DNA of 64,000 nucleotides, taken from contig NC_092679.1 of the NCBI RefSeq assembly GCF_964355755.1, positions 3,720,001 through 3,784,000 of the forward strand, given 5' to 3'. Within the stretch, counting starts at the first letter, position 1; each line of letters starts with the position of its first letter. The notes below the pieces were generated by a model, which was not told the origin of the DNA, searched no databases, and saw only the letters and a program-made list of their open reading frames with translations. This document shows positions 24,541-37,100 of this stretch, piece by piece. Position numbers and translations under genes: made by a program. The stretch comes from Antedon mediterranea. Taxonomy: Eukaryota; Echinodermata; Crinoidea; Comatulida; Antedonidae.

Positions 24541-27356
24541 TTATAAGAATTTCACAAAATGTTCATTAAAAGATGTCTTCTTAGAATGTTCAACAAGGAG
24601 TCTAAAAAACAAAAAAATATAAAGGATTAGGTTTTTTTTACACCTTACTAGGGGGACAAATGAAGTCCCAATCGGGAATGACTCGGGCACACCTGGGACT
24701 GACTCAGGGTTCAATTAGACAGAACACTGATAACTGACGAGGGTGTATCCTAATAATAATGCATTGGTAATATGTAATAAGCTTAATTTGGAATTTTATT
24801 TGTTTTTAGTCACTTACTTGATCACTGTTTGTTGTAAGCTATTAAATTTAGACGAGCACCCTGTAATATTTAAACTTGGCAGTTCTTTTCCATTAACAAA
24901 TATTATAACGTATAGTTTAATCAGCTCTCCTCTTTTCATCTTATCAGATATTATTTGATCTGCTGGAGTTAACCTGTTCAAAAAGAGATATGAAGAACAA
25001 CGGAAGTTAAGTAAAAGTTACTTGGAATAATTGGTAGAAAAATATAAGAAAAATAGAAGAAAGATTGGATACTTACACGTTAACTGGCACCGTTTCTAAG
25101 TTAAGTTTACCCTGTAAGTCCATTAAAGCACATTGGGCTAATTTAGAGCCTAGTTTAGCTGTAAATACAAAGATATTAATATTAGGTATATTCAACTGGG
25201 ATGTTTTGAGCAGATAATCAGCAGAGATATATCTCTTCAAATTCTTTGCTATAAATGTGAGCATTAGAGGTGACCTGTACGCCTACTCTATTGTAGTTTT
25301 ATATATGTATTTAGGTGCAGGTTTCATTGGCACATTTTGATTTGATGTGTAGTTAATATTGGTACATAGGGGACTCTTTTATAATGGTAGCTCCTTTATA
25401 CACCACCCCATGAAGGTCAGAGGTTATAGGAATCCTTAGTTATGTAATACTATAGTGTCAACTTCCTTACTTTTCATCGTTAGTCGAGTTAATGTGTTCG
25501 CAATTTCCTGAGAACATAAAAATAAAATTATTTTAACCAATTAATAACAAATTACACCAAGAATAAAACAATTATTTGTTTCTATATATATTCTATATAT
25601 TTGTTTTGATAGCTATTAATTGGAAAGACAGTTTAAATAAAAGATATAATACAGCTTAAGGTTCAATTTCAGTATTCAAGTAAAATCTCACCTCTGTACT
25701 TAACACTTGTAGGTTATAGAGGGCACTGTTTGCAACAGTAACCCAATCGGTTACCTCTACCGAATCTAGATGAATTGCATTTTCTTTACAAAATTCAACA
25801 ACTTTTAATTTCTGGGGAAATTCAGTGTCTGCTGTATCTATGGTTGATCCATTCTACGGAAAAACAAAATTTAAGATTATTCAATTTATTTAAATCTTAG
25901 ATAAATTTTAATTTTTAAATAATTACATTATTATTATTATTATTTACATTTATTTACCCAGGGTAGCCCAAACAGTTAAGAACTGGTTTCCATTGGGGCC
26001 CTGCATTTTACGTACAAAAGCAATAGCACAAAGTTAATGATGTTTGTATTACAATAAAAATATGGAAAAAAAAAAATATTTAAAAAATCAATAAATATAC
26101 AACAATAACTTCGGATAGAATTACAATTTGAGGGCAACGTAGCTCCTCTCATTTTGAACACAGTAAGGTCTTAATTGTACTTAATGCATTGAATCATACA
26201 AATTAGATTTTAAAACATTTACAGACATATATTTGCCCCACTTACACAAAAACTCGTGAGGTAACTTTCCTTTTTCGCAAAAGTGACCTTCAACTTCATA
26301 GTTGTTGACTGCCTCGTTTCACGAGTTTGAGGTAATGGAGTGAATAGGTTTGTCATGCCTGGGGGTGCCAAATTGTTGAGACATTTAAAAACCAGTATGG
26401 CTTTTTTATATGTGACTCTTTCGGAAAATGGGAGCCAGTTCAATTTTGAATACATATCAGATGATGGGGTAAGAAAATCACCTTTTAATATTATTCTAGC
26501 TGCTCTTTTCATACATACATACGGTATGACATCTTTAATGAAGGAATAATGTTATGATATTTTGACGACTTAAGTCGTTTATGGGTGTTCTATAGTAACT
26601 CCAGTATTTGTCTCACCTGAAAAGCCAAATAGGCATCTTCAAAGTTTCTTAAACACAAGTGTGACATACCTTTCCAATAATATCCTTTGAACAAATTAGA
26701 AACATTAAAAAAAAATGGTGGACTTTTTACATCTGTCTACACTATCAAACTTTGTGACAAAAAAGTGATGTGCCCATATATATGGACATATGATGATGAT
26801 GTCATAAATCAATACCATATTTGGGCACATCACACTTTTTTTGTCAAAATAGTTTGATAGTGTAGACAGAGCTTAAGAGAGTGAAACTGTAAAAACATAG
26901 CTTTTGTACAATGAAAATGTTGGTAATAGATGAATGAATCTATTGATGTACCCTTTTTCCATTGTGAATCCATATCTATTGCAAATTTTGAACATTCTAA
27001 CGCCTCATTATACTCTTTCAGTTTTGTGTGAACATTTGCCAAGTTACTATAAATAGCAGCAGCAGGTTGACCTTTGACACTGTTTAAGAAAAAAGTTAAA
27101 AAAAATTATTATTGATACAATCATAGTCAATATAGTTACTCAACGAGTAAAATGAATAGTTTAAAATGTTGCGGCCTCTATTTTACAGTGGTGTTTGTTC
27201 GTTTTTAGCATGAATCCAATCAATAACCTACCCAAGTTTGAGCGCTTTTGTGTAGTACTCTACCGCCTTTCCGTATTCTTTCATTTTGAAGGCTTCATTG
27301 CCTGCTTTTTTACATTCAAGCACCTTGTCTACATTATTATTGTCTGCTGATGTCAT
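24541..27356 (-). CDS. tetratricopeptide-repeat protein of about 302 residues, family unassigned
   Basis: Exons: 27356-27232, 27079-26952, 26684-26617, 25853-25692, 25507-25471, 25248-25077, 24973-24818 and 24601-24541. All junctions are GT-AG, phases chain, and the 909-nt total is a whole number of codons ending in TAA. An upstream acceptor (TATTTCCAG, about 27370) implies a 5' UTR exon. Residues 12-108 form about three TPR units with the usual small/large residue pattern: AGNEAFKMKEYGKAVEYYTK, then SNLANVHTKLKEYNEALECS, then YYWKGMSHLCLRNFEDAYLA. TPRs bind protein partners. The remaining 190 residues, with EFPQKLKVVEFCKEN and LIKLYVIIFVNGKELP, match nothing I recognise. An ankyrin-like flavour at the very end (IKLLVEHS) hints at TPR-plus-ankyrin proteins but is too weak to name. 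Intron 2 holds a MITE and intron 3 a LINE fragment. It is divergent from RALGAPB. Confidence 0.85.
25925..26545 (-). mobile_element. 5'-truncated LINE, reverse-transcriptase C-terminus and 3' UTR
   Basis: Minus-strand frame 26512-26219 reads KRAARIILKGDFLTPS, LNWLPFSERVTYKKAI and FKCLNNLAPPGMT, text typical of the far C-terminal end of jockey/CR1-superfamily RT proteins. It ends in a frame with lesions. The 3' UTR includes TACCCAGGGTAGCCC as seen on plus, and the element ends in an (AAT)n tail near 25925-25945. It sits in intron 3 of the TPR gene, in the same orientation. Confidence 0.85.
26728..26875. mobile_element. MITE copy 9
   Basis: Full copy with both termini. CArG box CCATATTTGG is present. 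It lies in TPR-gene intron 2, only about 45 bp upstream of the exon 3 acceptor. Confidence 0.9.
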
Positions 27357-27369
27357 TTTTCTTTTAATC

Positions 27370-28114
27370 TGGAAATATATGAAATAAAAAGAATTTATTA
27401 CTTTTTTTAAACATTTTATTTTTAGTTGAATGTAGGCATTATTATACAACTCAAAATGGTCAGTCTGAGTATTGGTGGGACCCTGGGGCCCTGTGCAGAT
27501 GACGGACCTACCACCCATGCTAGCCTCTAGATAGGGCCTTCCTAGCAAGTGCCAAGGCCTACTACTTCAGAATAGGGCTAGGCAGGATGGACGGCAGGCT
27601 ATCTAGATAGGCCTACCTAGGCCTAGGCCTAGCTAGGCCCTAGGTATATTAAAAATAAAATAGACTGGCCTGCTGCTAGCTAGCTAAAGTAAGTAGAATG
27701 GGCTAGATAGGACGTCTCTAGCAGAGGCTGTGCCTAGTAAGATAAATCCTTAATTACGTACAAATTGTATTAAGAAAAGAACATTCTTACATTATTAAAA
27801 AAAACGCAAAACAAATCTGATAATTTTTTTTTTTCTTCAGAACAGCTGAGTTCTCCAATGTTATTGTCTATTCAACCAACTACCGTACCCAGATAACCAT
27901 TATTTTGTAAATTATTACATAGCCTCTATATGTACGGGGCAGTGCAAATATCTTTAAGGTTTATTAACTGATAGAGGGCGTCAAACACTTGGAGTAAACA
28001 AAAAAAATAAAAACAAGGGGCTGGGTCGCAAAATCTCTTTCCTGGAAGTTGTAAATTTAATTTATAGTAGGCCTAGCCTAGTGAAGAAAACGGTGGTAAA
28101 TGACTTCATGAACA
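27370..28114. promoter_or_regulatory. shared bidirectional promoter region, TPR gene / RALGAPB
   Basis: The start codons of the two divergent genes are about 0.76 kb apart, so both promoters and 5' UTRs must fit here. It contains a cluster of overlapping TAGGCCTA and CTAGGC motifs at 27601-27640. I see no clear TATA box. Assignment is by position. Confidence 0.5.
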
Positions 28115-31100
28115 ATGTATTCGGAATGGGCTTCTTTGCAGGCTACCATTGAAAACGAATCAAATTATAAAAGTGTTTTACACAGCTACTCAGCAGGCGT
28201 AGGCCGAGATGTTGCCGTGTCCGTTGTACGACAGCTCGCCGATCGACTGTCTATCAATGCGGCTTCGAAGCATGACCCCCTGCCTAGCAATCTTGAAACC
28301 GAAAAACAAATTGAATGGACGATGGAGGTAAGTTTTTCTGTTATACTTGTGACAGTTTAATGAAACATGTAGTTGCAGGCCTTAATAATAATAGGCTAGA
28401 TTTAATTAAATATAAAATATTACAATTTATTGTATATATTATTTATTATTATTAATATTAATATTATATATTCACAGGTGCCTAGTATTACTATTTGTAA
28501 TTGATGAGTAATTGATTAATTTTGTTTACCAACAGGTTATTTGTTTCGGGCTCAGCCTTCCTCTCATTGAAAATGAAACAATCCGAGACTGCGTGAACAT
28601 TTACGTTGAATGGCTCACTGCCCTCACAGTCCCAAAACCCTCCGTGCCACCCTGTATTGTAAACGATCCAAACCCATATGTGCAAAAGATCTTTCGACAT
28701 TTTGTTAATCTTTTTAAACCGCGCGACAGAGGTAAGTCTAGAATTATATTGGAAATATTCTTTTTTTCAAACCAATAATTAGAAAACTAACCTTGACAGT
28801 TTCGCTGTCCTGATCGGACAGCTTCTTCAGAAATAATGACTGTCAAGGTTAGTTTTCTAATTATTGGTTTGAAAAAAAGAATATTTCCAATATACTTATA
28901 CCTACAAACCAGATGAACATTTTCAATTAAGTCTAGAATTGTTTAACAAATTCCCAATTTAATTTTAATACTAAATAGTGCTCTAAACAAAATAAAATGT
29001 GATTCTTTTCATTTTTACCATACTGAAACTGTGCCTGTGTTTTTAAACACAGCCAAAGATTATGTAAAGGTTGATACCATTATTCTTTAGGGGATTCCAG
29101 CAAGCAGATTGTGTTGTGTCATCGAGTTTTAAGGACTGTTCAAACAACTGCAAAACAGAGTGGAAAATTCACAAGACAAACGTGGGAAATTCTGCTACAA
29201 TTTCTACTCACTGTCAACGAGACGATACTGTCGCCACCGATAGTAGCAGGTAGGAACGTTGGAGTCATTTTCATGCGAAGTGATCCATGAAGATACTCTA
29301 TAGGTCAGCCAATTCACCAAAACTTGAACAAACTTTGTACAAAATATTAATAATAAAATACTTTGTTTTTATAGGAAGTTTATCCGAGCAATTGTGTGAT
29401 CGTCTACTTAGTGTTCTATTTGAGCTCTGGCTTTTGGCGTGTACAAGATGTTTCCCGTCACCATCTCTCTGGCGTACCTTCCGTGAATACTGCGTAGCAT
29501 GGCGTCATCACACTGCATTAGTGGAGCAGTGGAACCGGGTCAACCAAGTATTAACATCGCATTTGCTAAAAATACTTTATGGTCCAAACTTCCCAGAACT
29601 TAAAATTAGTAAGAATTCTATTATTTTTTTAAACAATAATTTTATTACTGTAGTTTATAAGAGATAATTAGAGATATGGATATAAATGATAAAGGTATTT
29701 AAAGCCCCATTCCCTACGTTTTTTAGATCTAATTTAAGATCACAAACTATATTTAATGTAAAAATAATACTATATGGTCCTATTGCGATAACTTTTTCGT
29801 CTTTAAACGGTTAAAAATGTGAAAAATAAATTGATTCTAATAATTATAGCGGCCCGCTATAAATCCCAAAATGCATTCCGCGCGGATTGATATTTTTGTT
29901 TTTCACCTGTAATTCGCCCACTTTTCGATCGATCGTGAAGCCAAAACAAATGGAAGACTCCTAACTTTTCAGCGAAAATACCGGGTTTTCCCCAATTTGT
30001 ATCAACGGAGTCTGGCAAAAATAGAAAGACAATTAATGCAGCAACTATACAACGTCAGGCTAGGTATATAGCTAGCGTACGATGTTCGTACGTTATCGAT
30101 GTTTACCAGCTAGGCCTACAAAATTAAGCCTAGCTAGGCTAGGCCTAAGACCGTCCACGAGAGGTCGATTGCCGCGAGCTAGTGCATTGTTTCTCACTTT
30201 TTATCATAATTTACCATAAAACGTACATTTAAGACAAGGAATGACATGGTTTAATGTTTTTAAAGTGATATATATGTATTATTTTCCGAAAAACGTCCAA
30301 AATTGCAGGGAAGGGGTCTTTAATCTAGTCCTCAAGCTTAACCAGATCACAACCATGTCCAACAATGCTTAACATCGGTAATCTAATGAAAGGCGGTGTT
30401 TCAGCTCTGTATGGTTAGTAAATGGCATTCTGTCTTTAATAAAAAGTGAAGCCCTCAATCATTTCAGATGAGGAAGATGCTTTGATAGTACCAACAGACA
30501 TGGACAACGCTTGCATCGCTCAGACTTGGTTCAGATTTCTGCACATCTTATCCAATCCAGTCGACCTTTGCAAGCCTAAAGTGGTTAGCCAAACACCTAT
30601 GTTTATCCAAGCAGCATTTAACAGTGAGGAGGTTATTGATCCAAATCAACACCCGTGTCTAAGTGCTTTGCCGAAAAACTTTCTGCTCGCAATGAGAGGC
30701 ATTGCAAATCTTTCCGATGCTTTTATTGGTGAGACCTAATAACTTCATTACTTTTTTAAACATTTAGTAAAACTTTAAAAAAAAATGTTATACTGTACAA
30801 AATATTTAAAGATTGGTAAAACTATAATTGTATTTTTGTATGTATTTTATTCTATTTAAAAAAAATGATATTTCTCTTTTGGATAAATAGATTAATGAAA
30901 ATGAAAAATGTGTATGACCCAGGGAAGAACAACCATGAGTTGATCGTGGCCCCATGGATAAATAAAGTTGGATTTTATTGTATTCATAATAATACTTCAT
31001 AACTTTAAATGTGTATATGACTGTAAGTTGTTGTTTTGGTATTTCATAGGTGAGGCTGATAGAGGTGTACCTGGGGATATGAACTCACAGAACAAGACCC

Positions 31101-34100
31101 CACCTCCGACATCAAAAGCATCCAAAATAAACCACTCCACTTCAGTGTACCATAAACCCAGCAAATCAGTTACCCCTTCTCCACAGCTAACCCCCACCCC
31201 CGAAGGAGCAAATTTGACCCAATTACTACAGATGGAAAAGCGGTCACAGTGTAATAGTTTACTACACTTGTTTGGTGCATGGCTGTTTGAGGGTGCCGTT
31301 TCTGGATGTAAGTTTCACTCGGTTAAGCATGGTGAAGGGAGTATTGGGGGTAGTAAACCTCGCCGCGTCCATTTTGCTGTCTCATCATCTGAATCACCCC
31401 ATGGTATGTATTTTCACAAATTATATAATCTACTAATCATTATAATAATCATAATTAATTAATAAATAGATTCTGAAGTATAATAATAATACATGGTTCC
31501 CAAAAATAAAAAAATAATAAAAAAAGATTAATGCTAGCTAAATTAATCCAGGTTATAGGTTAATTTAATGTGTGTATGTCATAACAAATTAATTTTTACA
31601 ATTAATAATATTGTATTTATAGCTTTCAATATAACCAATGCTTTCCTCCTTGTTGCCTCTTCTGTTAACCATTTTGAGATTGAGGTTTATGAATATATAT
31701 TTAAAAAATATCTGTTATGCTTACTCATTCAAAAACAAAGAGTTCAACTACTAATGCTACAACCCCTACTGTCAATGTATACGGTGCACGGTACCACCGC
31801 TCAAATTTGTTACCGCTTTTTCTTACCTAACCTTTTCAGGTCTCATGGCCCTTAAGGCTGCAGTGGTAACTGCATTTGAATCAGTGTAAAATTACTTCAT
31901 TCCTCAGCAGTTTTTAAATACAGGGATACCTGAATAAATCTATGCAAAATACCCTTTTACGTTCTGCCTAAAACACAGTACAAAACTCTAAAAATAATTG
32001 GATCATTTTTTACTGATTTTTATTACAATGTTTTCCTGTTACAGAATCCTATTGGCATGGGGAAGAACAGATATATATGAAAGGAAAAAGTTTATATTTT
32101 GTTAAATAATAATTTTGTTTAGAAAACAGCAGCATGAGACAGTGCATGTAATTGCATTACCCCCTTTGTTATTTCTGTTTTATGTTTATTTTAATCCTTT
32201 AATTGCATTTACTCCCTCTGTTTTGTTGATTTTGTTGAGTTGAATCCTTCTCTTTGATTTTGTCTTGATATTTTCTCCTATATTTCTTTGTTTTCCTTAA
32301 AATAGTTGTAGAACATGAATAATTAACAAAATTAACTTCATTATGTAATAATGATTAATATTTGCTGTTTCCATTTGGGACATTCTTAATGTAAACGGCA
32401 GACTATTATTACAGAATAGAGGAGACAAATTTTCATAGTTGTCAAGTTTTTAGTTTAAAACCATGTTCTTGCACACATCTGCTTTCTAATCCAATCTGAA
32501 CAATAAATCCTGTGTAGTACTGTGGCAAAACCCTACTTCAAAACACACACGCTTTTTCGTAAAATCCAAAACCGTGCCTGATTAAATAAGCCTCTAGACA
32601 CCTAGAGTGAGTCGCGCTAGGGAAGTGGGGTGAAGGGCTCTTATTGGTGAAAGTGTTCTTTTACTTTTGAGTGTGCTTATCCAAGCTAAGGATTCTTATT
32701 TAAGTAGAACTCCTATTCAAACGAGTATGGTTTGTTTTGTGTTTCTGTGCACTGTTTTTATGCTAGTACTATAAACATACCTGTATACAGTACTAACTAA
32801 TTTTTTCACTCTGTAAGAAAATTGTCTAAGAATCAATTTTGTAATGATATGTCTGCCTTTTGAAACAAATGTCCCAATACAACATAAATAAAGATAATTA
32901 CATTTTATCAATAATTATATATTATAATATTAAGTAATTTTAAAATAAACTAATTTCGATCGCTCTTGATTTTGTAATTTAATTTTAAAAACTAACACCC
33001 CTAATATTGAACATTTTTAACAAACTTTTAAAAAAATGTAGACAAATTACTTGAGGCCAAATTCTTAATTTTATAAAATTTCATTTATCATTTAACACTA
33101 AATTTTAATACATTTTGGTTTTTGCTAATTGATCATTGTGCTTTATCATTTTGATTTTATTAGCTTAATTTTCAATCATATCAGTTTAATATTTGTTTAA
33201 TAAAATCTCAATTTTATTTTTTATCAATTCATTTTTTGTTAATCCAAGTGAATTTTCATTAAACATGATAATCAATATCTATTAATAATTAATATCATTA
33301 ATATTACATTTTTTTCTGCTTCTGTTCTTCAGCATCTATGGGTGAGTTTAATTCTTTTCCAATCAATACTATTTTTGGTTTTTTAATTTTATCCAAGTCA
33401 TTCAAAAAGTTTTAATTTGCCTTCATCTAGATAATGATTACTTTCATGTTTATTTGTTCCATTTTCATTACTCCACTGTATCTAGTTTTTAGGTTAAACA
33501 TTTTAAAGAATAATTAAAGAATTTTGGCACACAAACATGTGTGGATGTATACTAATTTCCATATCTATATCTATACTGTATCTGAAGACGTCTAGGGATA
33601 GATTGTAAATGTGGATGAGAAAAAAAAAACTAAATTATGGGTATCCTTCCTTGGGTGAATGATGTGTTGATATGAGGCTGTGAAGAAGGTTTTAAATTAA
33701 GCTGTAAAGTTTGGGGGAAGTAAGTATTTGAGGGTGGGTGTCCCTGTCAACCTCTTCTCTTTAGTTTCATGTGTAGATTTGCTTTTTATTAAAATACTGG
33801 AAGTTATTATTTAATATTTTCATTGTCATGTGCATGTACTTATTGCTTAATTTAAATATTTAATGCATGTAGCAGCTATTATAACTATTACTATTAACAG
33901 CTATAATTAATGTTGTTGTTTGGTGTAGTTTGTCGCCAGATATGCAGTTGGCAATTTACTATCTTACATATGAACATGTGCTTGTGTTCTAATTTTTAAT
34001 TAAAGCTGACACAAATCTGATATTATTTTTAGCAATCATTCAAGTGATTTATTTATATTAGAAGATGTTAAAACAAGATATAAAATAATGCCCATGTAAA

Positions 34101-37100
34101 TTTCCCAGGGTAACCTTATTCCGCAGGTTAAGCCTATTGTCCAGGGTAAGCTTATTTCCCAGGGTAAGCTTATTCCGCAGGTTAAGCCTATTGTCCAGGG
34201 TAAGCTTATTTCCCAGGGTAAGCTTATTACTCAGGGTAAGCTTATTGCCCAGGTAAGCTTATTGCCCAGGTTAAGCTTATTGCCCAGGGTAAACCTATTG
34301 CCCAGGGTAAACCTATTGCCCAGGGTAAGCTTATTGCCCAGGGTAAGCTTATTGCCCAGGGTAAGCTTATTACCCAGGGTAAGCTTATTGCCCAGGGTAA
34401 GCTTATTGCCCAGGGTAAGCTTATTGCCAGGGTAAGCTTATTACCCAGGGTAAGCTTATTTCCCAGGGTAAGCTTATTACCCAGGGTAAGCTTATTGCCC
34501 AGGGTAAGCTTATTGCCCAGGTTAAGCTTATTGCCCAGGGTAAACCTATTTCCCAGGGTAAGCTTATTGCCCAGGGTAAGCTTATTACCCAGGGTAAGCT
34601 TATTTCCCAGGGTAAGCTTATTTCCCAGGGTAAGCTTATTTGCCAGGGTCAGATTATTTCCCTGCATGGGCTTTCCTCCAGAGTTTTCCCAGGGTGAGTT
34701 ATTCCTCAGTGTATTTACCCATATTAGTACGGTAATAATTTTTTTTATTCAACTTTATTAGGTCGTTTGGCAAAGGAGCGTCATTCAATTGCGACACCCG
34801 ATTCCCATCGTATGAGTGGGCGACGTGCAGCTCAAGCTGCTGAAATCCGCAAAGCATCAGAAATATTACCTTCTGACATAACTGCTATCTTGTCACCGTA
34901 CAAACGACATGACATATCAGAATCGCCGAATAATTACGAAGCGGGGAGAGCAGAGGCTTGTGGTGCTCTGTGTCGTATATTCAGTAATTACAACCAAGGA
35001 GAAAGCATACTGCCTGTGTATTTGTCACGATTTTATCTGACTTTGAGTCAAGGATTAAAAATAGATGAGGTATCTCTTTCAGTATTGTTTTTCTATTTTA
35101 TTGAATTCTGTTTTTTGAAGCAACAATGTGGCACTACTTCCAAGATACCATAACTTTCAAAGTAACAACATAGTTCAAGCAAGGCAATCTAACAACAGGA
35201 CACTGAGCTCGCTTTGCCAAGATAGGAACTTGTAACAGTCCTTTGATCTTATGTCTGGCTGCGACAATAGTACTGTACTATCTACATATTCTCCGCGACC
35301 TGCCGTGTTTGTTAAGGGGAAACTGATGGTGTCGCAGCCACAGATAAACCTTTGATCTCCGGAGCTCAGCATCCTGTTGTTAAATTGCTTTGGTTCAAGT
35401 AGTAACATGCTCCAAGTAAGAGTCTGTCTGCCACACCCCTAAAAAGGGGATGGTTTATTACCCTAAAATTGAACATTTCTTTTATCTTTTTTTTTTAGAC
35501 GGTCAGCGGTTTGGTAATGTCCAGTATACTGTACAATTCACAAGATCTGTTTCGAATCGATTTGAAGGGTGTGTCACTTGTTCTTCCTCATTTCATCTCA
35601 GCCCTTGAAATGGTGCTTCCGGAAAAGGAACTGAAATTTAAGTGAGTTCTTATCTTTATTCATAAAAATGTATTACATTTTATACTAGATCACTGAAAAC
35701 TGTTTGGATTATGTACGGCTGCTTAATGTGTCCCTGATTGTTTAATTAGGTTCCTCTGGTTCCCAGAACAAAACATAATTATTATGTAGAATTTCATCAT
35801 TTTTATTTTTCAGGTCGATCGTTTCTCAGCAACAGCTACGACAAGCGTCAATCCATCTCCTTCTATCTATGTTATGTATACCACATCATTTTAACACACT
35901 GTCTATGATGGGTAAGTTCTTCTTAAAGGTGACAGACGATCTTAAACTTGTGCCAACACAGTTTTCTAAAATCATGACACATGTTTTTATCATTTTTTTT
36001 GCTCATTCTTGTTTAACTTTAGATTTAATGACTGGTAAACCAATGAGAACCTCCGGTATGTTTGGAGAGAATGAAAAAGTAATGACATTCAGGTCACTGA
36101 AATTGGAGATTGTAAACCTCATGATAGGAGCACTGCAGTGTGAGCTGGATCCTGTTAATACTCAGATGCTTCTTGGTAAGGATAGTAAATGCACAAATAT
36201 GGTAGTGATATGCTTAATATTGTAGTGATATGACGTCATCATGTCCATATATGGCACATTACATTTATTTGTCACATAAAGTTTTATAGTGTAGACAGAG
36301 CTTAATAAATATTATTTCAAATGCCATATTGCATTTTTTAGGTGCAATCCACTTGTGCATCTTGGACTCGTCACTTTGTGAAGATATTGAAGCGAAAGAA
36401 GAACAGAAAAAGAAGGAGGATTCTCACAAGTATGATTTATAAATTACTGTTTAATCACAAATTAAATTCATGTCCTATTTTTTTATTTTATATATTAAAT
36501 TTTTTTGTAATTGTTCTTTTGATCAGAGATCTAGGTACCACTATTTTGGAAGAGGTGATGGAGAAACAAAACAACCAATCAGAAAACACAACAAGTAAGA
36601 TTATGATTGTTCTAAATAAGGATGGTATCTCTACCAATCAGTTTCTTCAAAGCATGTCATGTGCTCGATTTGCCCGGTTGCTATAGTAACATTAATAGTT
36701 TATTTAACCTTTCAAAATAACTATCACTGTATAATTTATTTGAGTTATGTTATTTATGAGTTATTTTTTTGGCATTCATTAATAATATTGATTATAGAAC
36801 ATGCATTTAAATATTAATTTTTAATATCTTCATTTTTAATTATTTTTTTCAATATTCAGTTACATTTTGCATTTGTCACATATTATAATAGTAGAATATG
36901 AAAAATGAATGAAAGTTATATAATTCAGATTTTTTAATGTACTTTAAAAGCCATTCTATATTTTTAAAATCATGGTTACCATTTTTGTAATGTACTCAGT
37001 TTTATGCTCCTCAACTATTTAATATAATATTTGTAATTGTTCATCTTTCCATATAGTTGGTAATCTTTCATATTTACATTTCATAATACTTAACCTCTTT

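Noticed and set aside
31840-31866. Possible extra RALGAPB exon after CTTTTCAG
   Set aside because: Its outgoing phase would not fit the next exon and the peptide has no match in the family.
34242-34761. Open frames LTLGNK-type and LLPRVS-type on both strands
   Set aside because: They arise from the 18-bp minisatellite, whose length is a multiple of three. The array is intronic.
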